Shown one piece after another: positions 10,401 to 19,200 of a DNA stretch of 64,000 bases. The DNA comes from DASQPR01 sp963831705 (GTDB taxonomy: Bacteria > Actinomycetota > Actinomycetes > Mycobacteriales > Micromonosporaceae). Both the position numbers and the translations under genes were made by a program. The notes under the pieces were generated by a model. That model ran no database searches. It worked only from the letters and a program-made list of their open reading frames with translations, and was not told the DNA's origin. Numbering within the stretch: position 1 is the first letter of the stretch; each line of letters starts with the position of its first letter. Where the stretch lies: the NCBI GenBank assembly GCA_963831705.1, contig CAWHRE010000010.1:620001-684000 (forward strand). The letters are read 5' to 3'.

Positions 10401-10516
10401 GCGTACACGAAGAACGGCGCCGCGACGGCCGCCGCGGTCACCAATGCGGCGAGCACAACGAGCATGACGCTCTGGGTCCGGCGGGCCCGCAGCGCGGAAA
10501 TGGCGACTCGCAGCAT
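7433..10516 (-). CDS. FtsX-type ABC transporter permease 1 of cluster 1
   Basis: 1027-residue paralogue of the downstream permease. It has an N-terminal helix (SVMLVVLAALVTAAAVAAPF), an ectodomain with VCGHVAVQGACPTQPGD, a membrane block with the FtsX motif GVLKLRGVQRRNLWK, a second ectodomain with DACSAVRPCEVVGF, and terminal helices with ARELVALRRQGV. The shared ADPSGRYAMA and AIDSSRLAAV motifs show common descent with permeases 2 and 3. ATG 10516 (MLRVAISALRARR) is preceded by AGGGGGAG at suitable spacing, so the longer upstream frame was rejected. First gene of the cluster; translationally coupled to permease 2. Likely exporter or envelope-acting machine; substrate unknown. Confidence 0.85.
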   Translation of the reverse strand: MLRVAISALRARRTQSVMLVVLAALVTAAAVAAPFFVYASVEKLAARDIAAAPPNQRDVTVSNTVSLHDNGAAMIASQFGSIPNVLRVPGFTGVNSVRVLADIGPASGPAITYLSYREGVCGHVAVQGACPTQPGDTMVSAAAAGYANVRLGGVLTVTSSTYGAPLKLHVVGVYKPLDPAEPYWGSSTLAAQIQAQVPTGYRAADAVFVAESTVAATASSSATIDRDLALTDSTMTVSDSITTAQTIFNAANDAHGRGYTITSDFSDLSNKIVLDTNQIFINVPLGAAELVMFGWFALFFAIRATAQARRFDVGVLKLRGVQRRNLWKLMIEQSAVPLLVGLPIGLGLGFLGARAGAGPVASDDQPIALILAVVAAAVAVAGGLLAALVAERSALATPVGELLRSTPARRRAWKADVVDLILVVVAIAGVIQIHTSAAASDGTTLSALAPVLVAFATGLIAARLLAPLARRAIGSSRSAGRTRGLLTATYLARRPGLDRLFALVTIAVALCGYAVLAATTASQARTERSALEVGAARVVTVAAVNPTRLLAAVRAADPSGRYAMAATEIGGANDQGILAIDSSRLAAVVPAGTPGDSDPAALAALLRPQPAHDVSVTSPTLALTVDATALPAGPPPTDGAPPGAYEVITLIGPAGYAYATFGPLVPGIQTYSATVDACSAVRPCEVVGFQLAAGASKIISIMPPAPAGTSVVVTGLQQGDGGPVLDASQLAALSWRTTANPTAYGPVLAASPRGLAMSIQAEADEAALNPDPTAYVPSTPAVAPVVVAGPRPAASIPGFPTIAPFGFRSIPIRVAATRELLPRLERSGTLIDLDYAQALAGADNGAETPEVWLAPNAPPGIVAALEREGLTPSSTASIAAQTGQYAAEPAVVGQRFEVVAGLLAVGIAAAVLLLVASVECRPRARELVALRRQGVRSSVVRGTSFLVYGVLAGGAFVAGLIGAVIDRLLANSAPLFRDGWQILARPSVVPLPAFGLTVAITAITLGAAAFGAAYQVVRAQTVEAGQR

Positions 10517-10611
10517 GCGGGCTTGATCTCCCCCTGTAAAGCCGACGACGTTACAGGTAGGACCAGCAGGCACCCGATTAGGTTGCGTAACGAATTGCTA
10601 TCAAGGTCGAC

Positions 10612-12285
10612 TCAGAAGCGTGCTGGCTCCCGATAGACGCCCCACTCGGCACGCAGCACGTTGCAGATCTCGCCCAGCGTGGCCTCGACCCGGCACGCGT
10701 CCAGGATCACCGGGATCATGTTCTCATCCGACCGGGCCGCGACGATCAATCGATCCAGTGCGATCTTCACGGCCTCGGTGTCGCGATCGGCCTTCCTCGA
10801 CGCGAGTACGCGCTTCTGCTCCCGCTCGACCTCGTGGGACACCCGGAGGATCTCCAACTCCTTGGCGTTCGTACTGGTGTGTACGTTCACGCCGACGATT
10901 TTCTTGTCCCCGGATTCGAGTGCTTTCTGGTAGATGAACGCGGCGTCGGCGATCTCGGCCATGAACCAGCCGTCCTCGATCCCCCGAAGCAGGCCAGAGG
11001 TGATGGTGCCGTCCGACCCCATGTCGCGGATCCGCGCGAAGATGCGCTCGGCCTCGGCCTCGATCTTGTCGGTGAGCGCCTCGACGTACCAGGAACCGCC
11101 GAGCGGATCGGCGACGTTCACGACGCCGGTCTCCTCCATGATCACGGTCTGCGTACGCAGCGCGATTTCGGCGGTCTCGTCGGTCGGCAGCGCCAGCGTC
11201 TCGTCCAGCGCGTTCGTGTGCAGCGAATTCGTCCCGCCGAGCACCGCCGCAAGCGCTTCGATCGCGGTACGCACGACGTTGTTCACCGGCTGCTGCGCGG
11301 TCAACGACACGCCGGCGGTCTGGGTGTGGAACTTCAGCCACAGCGCCTTCTCGTCGGTCGCGCCGTACACGTCGCGCAGCCAGCGCGCCCAGATCCGGCG
11401 AGCCGCCCGGAACTTCGCGATCTCCTCGAAGAAGTCCACGTGCGCGTCGAAGAAGAAGGAGAGACCCGGCGCGAACTTGTTCACGTCCAGCCCTCGGGAC
11501 TGCCCCAGCTCCACGTAGCCAAACCCATCCGCGAGCGTGTACGCGAGTTCCTGCGCGGCGGTCGAACCGGCTTCGCGGATGTGGTACCCGGACACCGACA
11601 GCGGCTTGTACTTCGGGATGTTGTGGGCGCAGTACTCCATCAGGTCGCCGATCAGCCGCAGGTGCGGTTCGGGGCCGAAGAGCCACTCCTTCTGCGCGAT
11701 GTACTCCTTGAAGATGTCGGTCTGCAGCGTGCCGTCCAACTTGGACAGATCGGCGCCCTGCCGCTCGGCCGCGACCAGATACATGCAGAAGATCGGTACG
11801 GCGGGACCGCTGATCGTCATGCTCGTCGTGACCGACTGCAGATCGATGCCGTCGAAGAGGACGTCCATGTCGTCCGCCGAGTCGATCGCGACACCGCAGT
11901 GACCGACCTCCCCGAGTGCCTGCGGCTCGTCGGAGTCACGCCCCATCAGCGTCGGCATGTCGAATGCGACGGACAGGCCGCCGCCGCCCGCGCCGAGGAT
12001 CATCTTGTAGCGCTCGTTCGTCTGCCGCGCATTGCCGAATCCGGCGAACTGACGGATCGTCCAGGTCCGGCCGCGATATCCGGTCGGATAGAGCCCGCGC
12101 GTGTACGGGAACTCCCCCGGCCACCCGATCCGCTCGAATCCCGGCACGTCAGAGCCTTCCGGCGGCCCGTACGTCGGGTCCACCGGCAAGCCGGAGAGCG
12201 TGGTGAAATCGGCGTCCCGAGTACGCGCCGCGTCGTACCGCTGCTGCCAGCGCTCACGTCCGGCGGCAATGTCGTGCGCGTCCAT
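10612..12285 (-). CDS. B12-dependent acyl-CoA mutase large subunit (IcmA/methylmalonyl-CoA mutase type)
   Basis: 557-residue TIM-barrel subunit of a coenzyme-B12 mutase that rearranges the carbon skeleton of acyl-CoAs (isobutyryl/butyryl-CoA or methylmalonyl/succinyl-CoA). Family blocks include GEFPYTRGLYPTGYRGR, RQFAGFGNARQTNERYK, LSVAFDMPTLMGRDSD and VTTSMTISGPA. The protein ends after the barrel with no DxHxxG cobalamin-binding domain, so a separate small B12-binding subunit is needed and is not seen in this window. From memory, the FTxGLYPT-type loop and split architecture fit IcmA or Hcm-type enzymes as well as classical MutB, so substrate is left open. Stand-alone gene, divergent from the cyclophilin gene. 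Confidence 0.87.
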   Translation of the reverse strand: MDAHDIAAGRERWQQRYDAARTRDADFTTLSGLPVDPTYGPPEGSDVPGFERIGWPGEFPYTRGLYPTGYRGRTWTIRQFAGFGNARQTNERYKMILGAGGGGLSVAFDMPTLMGRDSDEPQALGEVGHCGVAIDSADDMDVLFDGIDLQSVTTSMTISGPAVPIFCMYLVAAERQGADLSKLDGTLQTDIFKEYIAQKEWLFGPEPHLRLIGDLMEYCAHNIPKYKPLSVSGYHIREAGSTAAQELAYTLADGFGYVELGQSRGLDVNKFAPGLSFFFDAHVDFFEEIAKFRAARRIWARWLRDVYGATDEKALWLKFHTQTAGVSLTAQQPVNNVVRTAIEALAAVLGGTNSLHTNALDETLALPTDETAEIALRTQTVIMEETGVVNVADPLGGSWYVEALTDKIEAEAERIFARIRDMGSDGTITSGLLRGIEDGWFMAEIADAAFIYQKALESGDKKIVGVNVHTSTNAKELEILRVSHEVEREQKRVLASRKADRDTEAVKIALDRLIVAARSDENMIPVILDACRVEATLGEICNVLRAEWGVYREPARF

Positions 12286-12379
12286 CGATCGTCTCCCAAG
12301 GCTCGTCCGACCACGCTGTCTGAGAGAGAGTCTAGAGCCAGACCTGAACGATCGCTAAGGGGTCTCGTCGTGCCGTACA

Positions 12380-13183
12380 GTGCCGCCTGTGAATCGACTC
12401 CGGACCGGCCTTACTCTGCTGGCCGTCACCGGCACGCTCGCAATGGCGAGCTGCGCCACCAGTGCTCCGCATCTCGGCGGCGGCGCCCCGCCGACGTCCG
12501 TGAGCCTACCGCCGGTCGGGCCGCTCGGCCCGAGTACCGACCCGAGCGATGGGCCATCCGGCGCACCGACGCCGACCTCGGTCTCGACCAGCGCACCGAC
12601 CGCCACGAGCACGCATTGCGCGTGGGGGCCGAGCGGCAATCCGGCCAACGCGTCCACCGGTACGCCCGCCACATCCGTGCCGGACATCGGTGCGGCGACA
12701 ATGTCGATCTTCACGAACGACGGAACGATTACGATCGCGCTGAACCGCGCCGCCACGCCGTGCACGGTCGCCAGCTTCGCGTACCTGGCCGGGCGCCACT
12801 TCTTCGACGAGACCGCGTGTCACCGGATCACCACCACCGGCATTTACATCCTGCAGTGCGGTGATCCGACCGGCAGCGGCAACGGGGGTCCGTCGTACAC
12901 GATTCCGGACGAAGCACTTCCGCCCGCGATCACGACGACCGTGAACTATCCGCGTGGCACTGTGGCAATGGCCAACACCGGCCAGCCGAACACCGGCGGA
13001 AGCCAGTTCTTCCTGGTCTACAAGGACAGCCCGCTGCCGCCGACGTACACGATCTTCGGGACGATCACCGACGGCACGGCGGTGCTCGACGAGATCGCCG
13101 CCGCGGGCGTCGCCTCGGGTGGGAACGACGGTGCGCCGAAGCTGCCGGTAAAGATCCTCAGCCTGACGATCACGGGGGCCTAA
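12380..13183 (+). CDS. Cyclophilin-type peptidyl-prolyl isomerase, probable lipoprotein
   Basis: 267-residue cyclophilin-family protein. The N-terminal signal peptide (LLAVTGTLAMASC) ends in a non-ideal lipobox with Met at -3, followed by a Pro/Ser/Thr-rich linker (about 35-105) and the cyclophilin domain (about 108-265) with TACHRITTTGIYILQCGDP, GTVAMANTGQPNTGGSQFF and YTIFGTITDG. This places it outside the membrane, where it would catalyse proline isomerisation in secreted proteins. The catalytic Arg of FHRVI is kept as HRI. The start is GTG 12380; GTG 12389 is an alternative. It converges on the Asp23 gene over a strong shared hairpin. Confidence 0.85.
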   Translation: MPPVNRLRTGLTLLAVTGTLAMASCATSAPHLGGGAPPTSVSLPPVGPLGPSTDPSDGPSGAPTPTSVSTSAPTATSTHCAWGPSGNPANASTGTPATSVPDIGAATMSIFTNDGTITIALNRAATPCTVASFAYLAGRHFFDETACHRITTTGIYILQCGDPTGSGNGGPSYTIPDEALPPAITTTVNYPRGTVAMANTGQPNTGGSQFFLVYKDSPLPPTYTIFGTITDGTAVLDEIAAAGVASGGNDGAPKLPVKILSLTITGA

Positions 13184-13189
13184 ATCCAA

Positions 13190-13223
13190 AACATGGGGGT
13201 ACGGCGGGCCGTACCCCCATGTT
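13190..13223. terminator. Bidirectional hairpin terminator between cyclophilin and Asp23 genes
   Basis: A perfect 15-bp inverted repeat (AACATGGGGGTACGG and its complement) around a 4-nt loop sits in the 46-bp gap between two convergent genes. Flanking A- and T-rich tracts (AAATCCAAAA, TATTTCTTT) support use on both strands. Confidence 0.75.
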
Positions 13224-13229
13224 CGAAGT

Positions 13230-13955
13230 CTATTTCTTTCCGACCGTGACGCCCTTGGTCGCCGTGTCGTAATCGGCGGCCCGCGCGATGTCGTCTCCGG
13301 TCTTGCCGTCACCCTCGATGTGGATGTCGTCGACGTGGATGTTCACGGCCGTGACGTCGAGTTCGAGCAGTGCCTCGACCGAGCTGATCACCTTCTCGCG
13401 GACCTTGTCGGTCACCGACGAGACGACGAAGCCGTATTCGAGCACGAGCGTCACCGAGATGTCGGCCTGCCGGCCCTCAAGCGTCACGTGTACGCCCTGG
13501 CGCTGGCTCTCCTCGCCGAGGTGCAGGAATTCCTTGACACCGGCGAGCGCGCGGGCGACGTTGCCACCGAGGTCATAGACGCCGGGCACCTCGCTCGCAG
13601 CGACTCCGGCGATCTTCTCGACCACCTCGTTCGCGATCGTCGTGGCGCCGCGCTCGGACGGCAGCGACGCGTTGTTCCGCAGGCGCGTCATAACCTGCTG
13701 GGTCGCCTCGACCACGGCGTCCTCGGCCCGGTCGGCGTACGCGCTGATCGCGACGCCGGCCTTTCCGGCTGCCTCGGCGATCTCCTTTCCGGCCCGGTCG
13801 GCGAACTCACCGATCTGCTCCTTGGCCTCACCGGCCAGCTCGACGGCCTTGTCCGCCGCGGCCCGGCCCTTGCGCGTCGCCGCGTCGGCGACGCCCTCCG
13901 GTGCGGTCTGTACGGGTACCACCGGGGCCGGAGCCACCGGAGCCTGATCCGTCAT
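13230..13955 (-). CDS. Asp23/Gls24-family envelope stress protein
   Basis: 241-residue protein. Residues about 1-90 are Ala/Glu/Lys-rich and helical (DKAVELAGEAKEQIGEFADR), and residues about 92-225 form the Asp23/Gls24 domain (RGATTIANEVVEKIAGVAA, SEVPGVYDLGG, VNIHVDDIHIEG). In firmicutes such proteins form membrane-proximal networks tied to alkaline or cell-wall stress; in actinobacteria the role is largely inferred. ATG 13955 is preceded by GAGGAGA, and the longer upstream frame has no family similarity. Monocistronic by appearance. Confidence 0.83.
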   Translation of the reverse strand: MTDQAPVAPAPVVPVQTAPEGVADAATRKGRAAADKAVELAGEAKEQIGEFADRAGKEIAEAAGKAGVAISAYADRAEDAVVEATQQVMTRLRNNASLPSERGATTIANEVVEKIAGVAASEVPGVYDLGGNVARALAGVKEFLHLGEESQRQGVHVTLEGRQADISVTLVLEYGFVVSSVTDKVREKVISSVEALLELDVTAVNIHVDDIHIEGDGKTGDDIARAADYDTATKGVTVGKK

Positions 13956-14135
13956 TTCGTCTCCTCGTGCGGGGTGCAAGTCTGTGGTCTCGAACGGCGG
14001 CACCGGCCTCTGGCAGGGCACGCGCAGGGCGAGCGTAGCGAAGTCGGTCCCGCCGGAACACCACACGGCGGGTCAGAACCGCGACAACAAATGGATGCAC
14101 TTCTCGCTGGTGGACGACGATCTGGAAACGACAAA

Positions 14136-14167
14136 CGGCTGCGGCCCGCAAAAGCGGACCGCAGCCG
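14136..14167 (-). terminator. Rho-independent terminator of the cold-shock gene
   Basis: A 14-bp stem with one mismatch (CGGCTGCGGCCCGC / GCGGACCGCAGCCG) around AAAA lies 24 bp past the csp stop. Reading the minus strand, the hairpin is followed by TTTGTCGTTT. Confidence 0.7.
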
Positions 14168-14191
14168 GTCTAGTAGTTCAAACTGCGTAGA

Positions 14192-14395
14192 TCAGACGGG
14201 GCGAATGTTCTCCGCCTGCGGGCCCTTCTGGCCCTGGGCGATCTCGAACTCCACCCGCTGGTTCTCGTCCAGCGTCCGGTAACCGCTCGTCGCGATTGCG
14301 GAGAAGTGAGCGAAAACGTCGGCGCCGCCATCATCAGGAGTGATGAAGCCGAAACCCTTTTCCGCGTTGAACCACTTAACAGTGCCTACAGCCAT
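14192..14395 (-). CDS. csp: Cold-shock protein (CspA family)
   Basis: 67-residue single CSD protein with RNP1 KGFGFI and RNP2 VFAHFSAI, which binds single-stranded RNA/DNA and acts as an RNA chaperone. GTVKWFNAEKGFGFITPDDG is the standard N-terminus, so ATG 14395 is the start, with GGACGAGGG upstream. It is followed by a clear terminator, suggesting a monocistronic and highly expressed gene. Confidence 0.95.
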   Translation of the reverse strand: MAVGTVKWFNAEKGFGFITPDDGGADVFAHFSAIATSGYRTLDENQRVEFEIAQGQKGPQAENIRPV

Positions 14396-14592
14396 GTCCC
14401 TCGTCCTTGCTAACGTCGAGCCCGTCAGGAATCCGACGGAACTCATTCTGACGTCGACTCACTGACCTGCGACTCGACGTGTCCCCGCAAAAATCACGGC
14501 AACCAGTGCAGCGTAGTACACCAATCGCCGGAATGACGACCGTTCAGCTACAAGCGTGAATTGTTCATGTCTTTTCGGGCGTTTTATCCGCT

Positions 14593-15249
14593 TCAGCCGC
14601 GGATAAGTTCCGCCGATCCATCCATCAAATGCAGCTCCGCGTGGCATCCGGCGGCGGCTTCCGGGTCGTGCGTCGCGAATACGACGGCCGCGCCGCGCCG
14701 CGCCTCGGCGAGTAGAAGATCAAGCACCTTCGCCCGGTTCTGGGCGTCCAGCTCGCTCGTTACCTCGTCGGCCAACAACACATTACCGCTCAGCGCCAGG
14801 CCACGTGCGATCGCCGTACGCTGCTGCTGGCCGCCTGAGAGCTCTTCTACGAGCTGATCGGCCTGCCCGGAGAGTCCGAGGCGGTCCAGCGACTCAACCG
14901 TCAGACGGCGGGCGTCAGCGGCGGTCGTACCGCCGGCGAGCAACGCCACCGCGATGTTTTCCGACGCCGTCAGGATCGGTGCGAGGCCGTTGTCCTGAGG
15001 GATCAAAACGATCCGCTGGGAAACCGCGTGATCCCGGTCACGAAGGGCGGCTCCATCAACCGTCACGCTGCCGTCAGCCGGCTTCAGCAGACCGGCGAGC
15101 GCCCACAGGAGCGTCGTCTTACCGGCACCGGACGGTCCGGTGACCGCGAGTACGCGCCCCGGCACGGCCATCACCGATACGTCCCGGAGCACCGGGCGAT
15201 CCTTCCCGTACGCGACCGTGACTCGATCAGCGACCAGCGTTTTGCTCAT
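14593..15249 (-). CDS. ABC transporter ATP-binding protein with canonical signature (cluster 2)
   Basis: 218-residue ATPase with Walker A GPSGAGKT (38-45), signature LSGGQQQR (137-144), Walker B NVLLADEVTSELD and H-loop in VFATHD. Unlike the other two ATPases near it, this one has a canonical ABC signature and no C-terminal extension. ATG 15249 overlaps the stop of the preceding ATPase (ATGA), with GGGGAG upstream. Because it is co-translated with an ATPase whose signature is degenerate, the two may form an asymmetric heterodimer driving permease 3; this is inference. Confidence 0.87.
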   Translation of the reverse strand: MSKTLVADRVTVAYGKDRPVLRDVSVMAVPGRVLAVTGPSGAGKTTLLWALAGLLKPADGSVTVDGAALRDRDHAVSQRIVLIPQDNGLAPILTASENIAVALLAGGTTAADARRLTVESLDRLGLSGQADQLVEELSGGQQQRTAIARGLALSGNVLLADEVTSELDAQNRAKVLDLLLAEARRGAAVVFATHDPEAAAGCHAELHLMDGSAELIRG

Positions 15250-16286
15250 CAGGAATCTCCCCGGTAGATGTCGTCTGTTTGGTCTGATTGCCGAAATCGC
15301 CACCGTTCGGCCAGGTACTCCTCGGTCGACGCCGGTGTCGGGTTCGGCCGCCCGTACAGCTCGGCGGACGACGCGGGCGCAGCCGTGACCGCATGCCTGG
15401 GTCCGCCGCCGTCCCGAATGGCGTCTCGACCGCCGTCCCGACCGACATCCCGGCCCGACCGCGCCGGAACGAGCAGTACCGTGCCATCCGCCTGTTCGTG
15501 CACGCTCAGGAGGGTTCCGGCCGGGAATCGGGTCATCAGTTCGGCCGGCAGATGCACCGATCCGTCCCGGCCAACGACCGCGAAGTCCTCACCGTTGTGA
15601 CCCTCGCCACCGACTCGGCCATCGCGGATCATGACGGATCGGCCCATCTTCGCGCCGACCTCGGGATCGTGGGTCACCACGACGACGGTCGTACCGAGTT
15701 GGCGGATCGACTCCAGCGCGGACATCACCTCGTCGCGCGCGCGACTGTCCAATTGAGACGTCGGCTCGTCGGCGAGCAGCAGCCCCGGACGGCAGGCCAA
15801 TCCGACCGCAAGCGCGACCCGCTGACGTTCGGCCGGTGTCAGGTCCGGCGGCCGGAGCTTGTACCGGCTGCGGACCCCCAGGCCGACCGCCGACAGCACC
15901 TCGCGCGGCGGCGGCAGGGCTGCCTTCGCCCCGCCGGTGACTGCCCTCTGCGCGAACCGCACGTTCTGTTCGACGCTCAGGTACGGCAGTAGGTTGCGTG
16001 CCGCGCCCTGCAGCACGACGCCGATGTCCTTCGACCGCATCTGCTGGAGTTCCGGCTCGGTCGCCTTCGCGAGATCGTGCTCGCCGACCGTGAGCCGGCC
16101 GGCCGACGGCCGGATCAGCCCGGCCAGCAGCGACAGCAGCGTGGACTTCCCGGAACCGGACGGCCCGACCAGCGCGACCGACTCACCGGCGCCGATCTCC
16201 AGGTCGACGCCGGACAGCGCGACGACGTCGTAGCCCTCCAGCCGATAGATGAAGACCAGGCCGTGACACGACACCTGGAGACTCAT
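15249..16286 (-). CDS. ABC transporter ATP-binding protein with AbrB-like tail (cluster 2)
   Basis: 345-residue ATPase paralogous to the cluster 1 enzyme. Walker A GPSGSGKST is near 41-49, Q-loop VLQGAARN, Walker B LLADEPTSQLD and H-loop VVVTHD are intact, but the signature is LTPAERQR (149-156) instead of LSGGQ. Residues about 235-275 (DGSVHLPAELM, FPAGTLLSVHEQADG) repeat the AbrB/SpoVT-like module. A low-complexity Gly/Arg/Asp tail (GRDVGRDGGRDAIRDGG) follows. ATG 16286 overlaps the permease stop by 4 bp. Middle gene of permease-ATPase-ATPase. Confidence 0.85.
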   Translation of the reverse strand: MSLQVSCHGLVFIYRLEGYDVVALSGVDLEIGAGESVALVGPSGSGKSTLLSLLAGLIRPSAGRLTVGEHDLAKATEPELQQMRSKDIGVVLQGAARNLLPYLSVEQNVRFAQRAVTGGAKAALPPPREVLSAVGLGVRSRYKLRPPDLTPAERQRVALAVGLACRPGLLLADEPTSQLDSRARDEVMSALESIRQLGTTVVVVTHDPEVGAKMGRSVMIRDGRVGGEGHNGEDFAVVGRDGSVHLPAELMTRFPAGTLLSVHEQADGTVLLVPARSGRDVGRDGGRDAIRDGGGPRHAVTAAPASSAELYGRPNPTPASTEEYLAERWRFRQSDQTDDIYRGDS

Positions 16287-19200
16287 CGGACTCCCTCCCG
16301 CAGGCGGTCCGGGGTCGCACGGCGCAGTACCCGCATCGCGAGCACGACCACGACGCCCATGGCGATGATGGTGACGGCGAGCGCCGCGTAGACGGCCGGC
16401 ATGTCCGAGCTGTACGGCACGTCGCCGACCGGCCCGTCCACCGTGACCAGAGGGATGCCGGGCAGCATCAGAAACGCGCCGCCGAGTCCGGCCGCGACGC
16501 CGACCAGCAGGGCGATGCCGAGAACGGATCGATACTCCCGCAGTACCGCGCGCCGGATCGTGCCCGGTTTCACGCCGGCCACCTTCAGCGACGCGTACTC
16601 GTAGATGCGCGAGGCCGATCCGACGTACGCGCCGAGCAACACCACGCCGACCGCGAGGACCAATGCCAGGCCGCCTGCGACGAGGTAGAACCACATCGCC
16701 AGCGTGGGCGCGCCACGGGACAGCCGGATCAGGTAGTTGTCGATCGAATCCGAAGACAGTACGACCACGCCGTTGGTCACGAGCTTCGAAGCGATGTCGG
16801 CGGGTGCGTCGGCGGACGCCCAGACTTCGTACTCCAGGTTGGTCGCATCTGCGAGTGACCCGCTGCGCTCCGCGATCGACGAGCCGGTGTCCAGGTCGAA
16901 CAGGACCGCATCGGCGCCACCGTTCGGCACGAGATCGGCTCGCCCGACCACGGACATCGGGCCCGGATTGGATCCGAGCCCGGGGAACGAGAACTCCGGC
17001 GCGTTCGGATCGTCGGCCTTGGAACCACCGGCCACGACCACCGGCAACGACGACGGTGTGTCCTGGTAACTGATCAGAGCGTCGGTCGGATCAGTGGTGG
17101 ACAGCGTCACGTGCAGCGAGCTGTCCGCCGAGACCTTTAGGTGGGCGAGCGGCGCGCGGGTCGGGTCGGCCGCCCAGGCATCGGCCGAGAAGTCGGTGAC
17201 CTTCACCGCCCCGGCCGTCACCGACGTGATGTCGAGGGTGGCGGCGGCCGGCGCCGACGGCCCGGCGGTCCGGCCGAGCGTCAGGCCGAGCAGCCGGCAG
17301 CCTTCCACACAGCCGGGAAGCGCCCCGGTGTACGTCGACACACCCTTGGCCAGCACGCCGATCGGCTCCGACGTCGGTGGCTCGCCGGATGAGCTGACCA
17401 ACGCGCTGATGTCCATCGGTGCTCCGCTGACCGACGACACGTCGGCGGTGATCGTCATCGAGCCACTGACCGTCAACGTTTTCGCGGTAGCCGGGCGCAG
17501 CGCCGCAGCGATCGAGGCAACCTCGCTCTTCGACTTCCCACGCCAGATCGCGACGTTCGGAAGAGCCGAGGTATCCACGCCGACGAGTGTCACGTACCCG
17601 TTCGCGAAGTACTGCCGCTCCTCGACCACGGCCATGGTCTGACCGCTCGGATCGGCTTTGCGGACCGCCGCCTCCAGCCCGGAAGGGTACGTCGGGGCGA
17701 CCCGGAACACGGTTGCGGCGCCGAGCGTGTCCTGTGCGTTGTCGGTACGGGCGCGGGCGCCGACGTCCCATCCGACCGCGCCGAAGACGAGCAGCGCGAC
17801 CGCGACGGTGAGTACCGCGACCACCCGGTTACGGCCCGCCTGCCGGGCCAGCCACGCGCCGGAGAGCAAACCGACGACGTTGCCGCGCCTGAGCGAGAAC
17901 CGAAGCCGCCGGGCCGAAACGAAGGCGAGGAACCGCGCGGCGATCAGACCGGCGATCAGCGCGATCGACGGCGCGGCGAGCCACGCGATCGGGGACGAGC
18001 GATTGAGGAACGCGGCGACCAGAGACGCACCGACGAACGCGATCGCGACCCCCAGGCCGACACCGGCCCGCCAGCCGGTACGCGGGGGAACCCGGCGCAT
18101 CAGCGCGAGCACGCCCCGGCGCAGCGTGGCGCGGGTCGCCAACCACGCCGCGATCACGCCGGCCGCCATCGCGGCAAGCGCGGCGAGCACGATCGGCAGC
18201 CGGAACTCCGCATGTACGCCGGTGGAAAGGATCGCGTGGCTGGCTGCCTCGGTCAGACCGAGTCCGAGCACGATGCCGAGCGGCATTGCGAGCACGATCA
18301 GCATCAGCATCTCGCCGACGCCGAAGCGCGACGCACGACCGGTCGGATAACCACGGAGCTTCGCGAGCGCGAGCTCCGGCGTACGCTCCTCGGTCAGCGC
18401 CGTGACGACCAGGAACAGGACGAACAAACACAACACCACGAGGGGTACGGCGACGACCGGAATGGTCTTGTCCAGCGCGCGTTGCTGGGCATCGACCTGG
18501 TCGAGGACGAGTGTGACGCCGGTATCGGTCACGTAGCTGTGCCGGCTGGTGTCCGCCTGGAATGCCTTGACCTCGGTCAGCACCGCCGCGACGTTGTCGA
18601 GTGTGACCGTACCGAGCTTGAACGGGATCTCGACGTGCAAGTTCCGCTTGTTGGTAAAGCCCTGTTCGGCTTCATCAGCGTTCGCGGTGAACAGCGTGTC
18701 GAGGCGGATCGCGGTCGGTGACTCCGGATCAGGCCCGTCGGCGAAGTACGGATTTCCGGCCCAGTACGGGTCGTTGACGTTCTTCGGCGTGTAAAGCCCG
18801 ACGACCTTCTCGGCCATCTGGCCGGGGCCGCCTTCGGGTCCGGGTGTGATCTTCTGCAACGAGGAGTTGTCGTAAATGGTCTCGCCGACGGTGATGCCGA
18901 AACGATCGGCTGAGCGCTTGCTCATCATGATCTGACCCGGCTGGTCCGCGCAGCTTCCGACGATGGTCAGGTACGCGCAAACGCCCTCCCGGTACCCGAA
19001 CCAGGCGAGACCGGCCTTGCCGTCGTCCAGGCCGGCGAACGAATCTTGATCCACCGCGTAGATCGGAGCGCCGAACACCTGGCGCAGCAACGGCTTCCCG
19101 GCCAGCTCCTGGTTGACCGTCAGGTGGGCGTCGTCAACGGTCGCGACCTCGTTGGCCGGCCCGTACGCGTCCATCACGACATTTGTCTGGTAGGTCGGGC

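Noticed and set aside
10834..12864. 676-codon plus-strand frame across the mutase and cyclophilin genes
   Set aside because: Overlaps two well-supported genes and has no recognisable domain.
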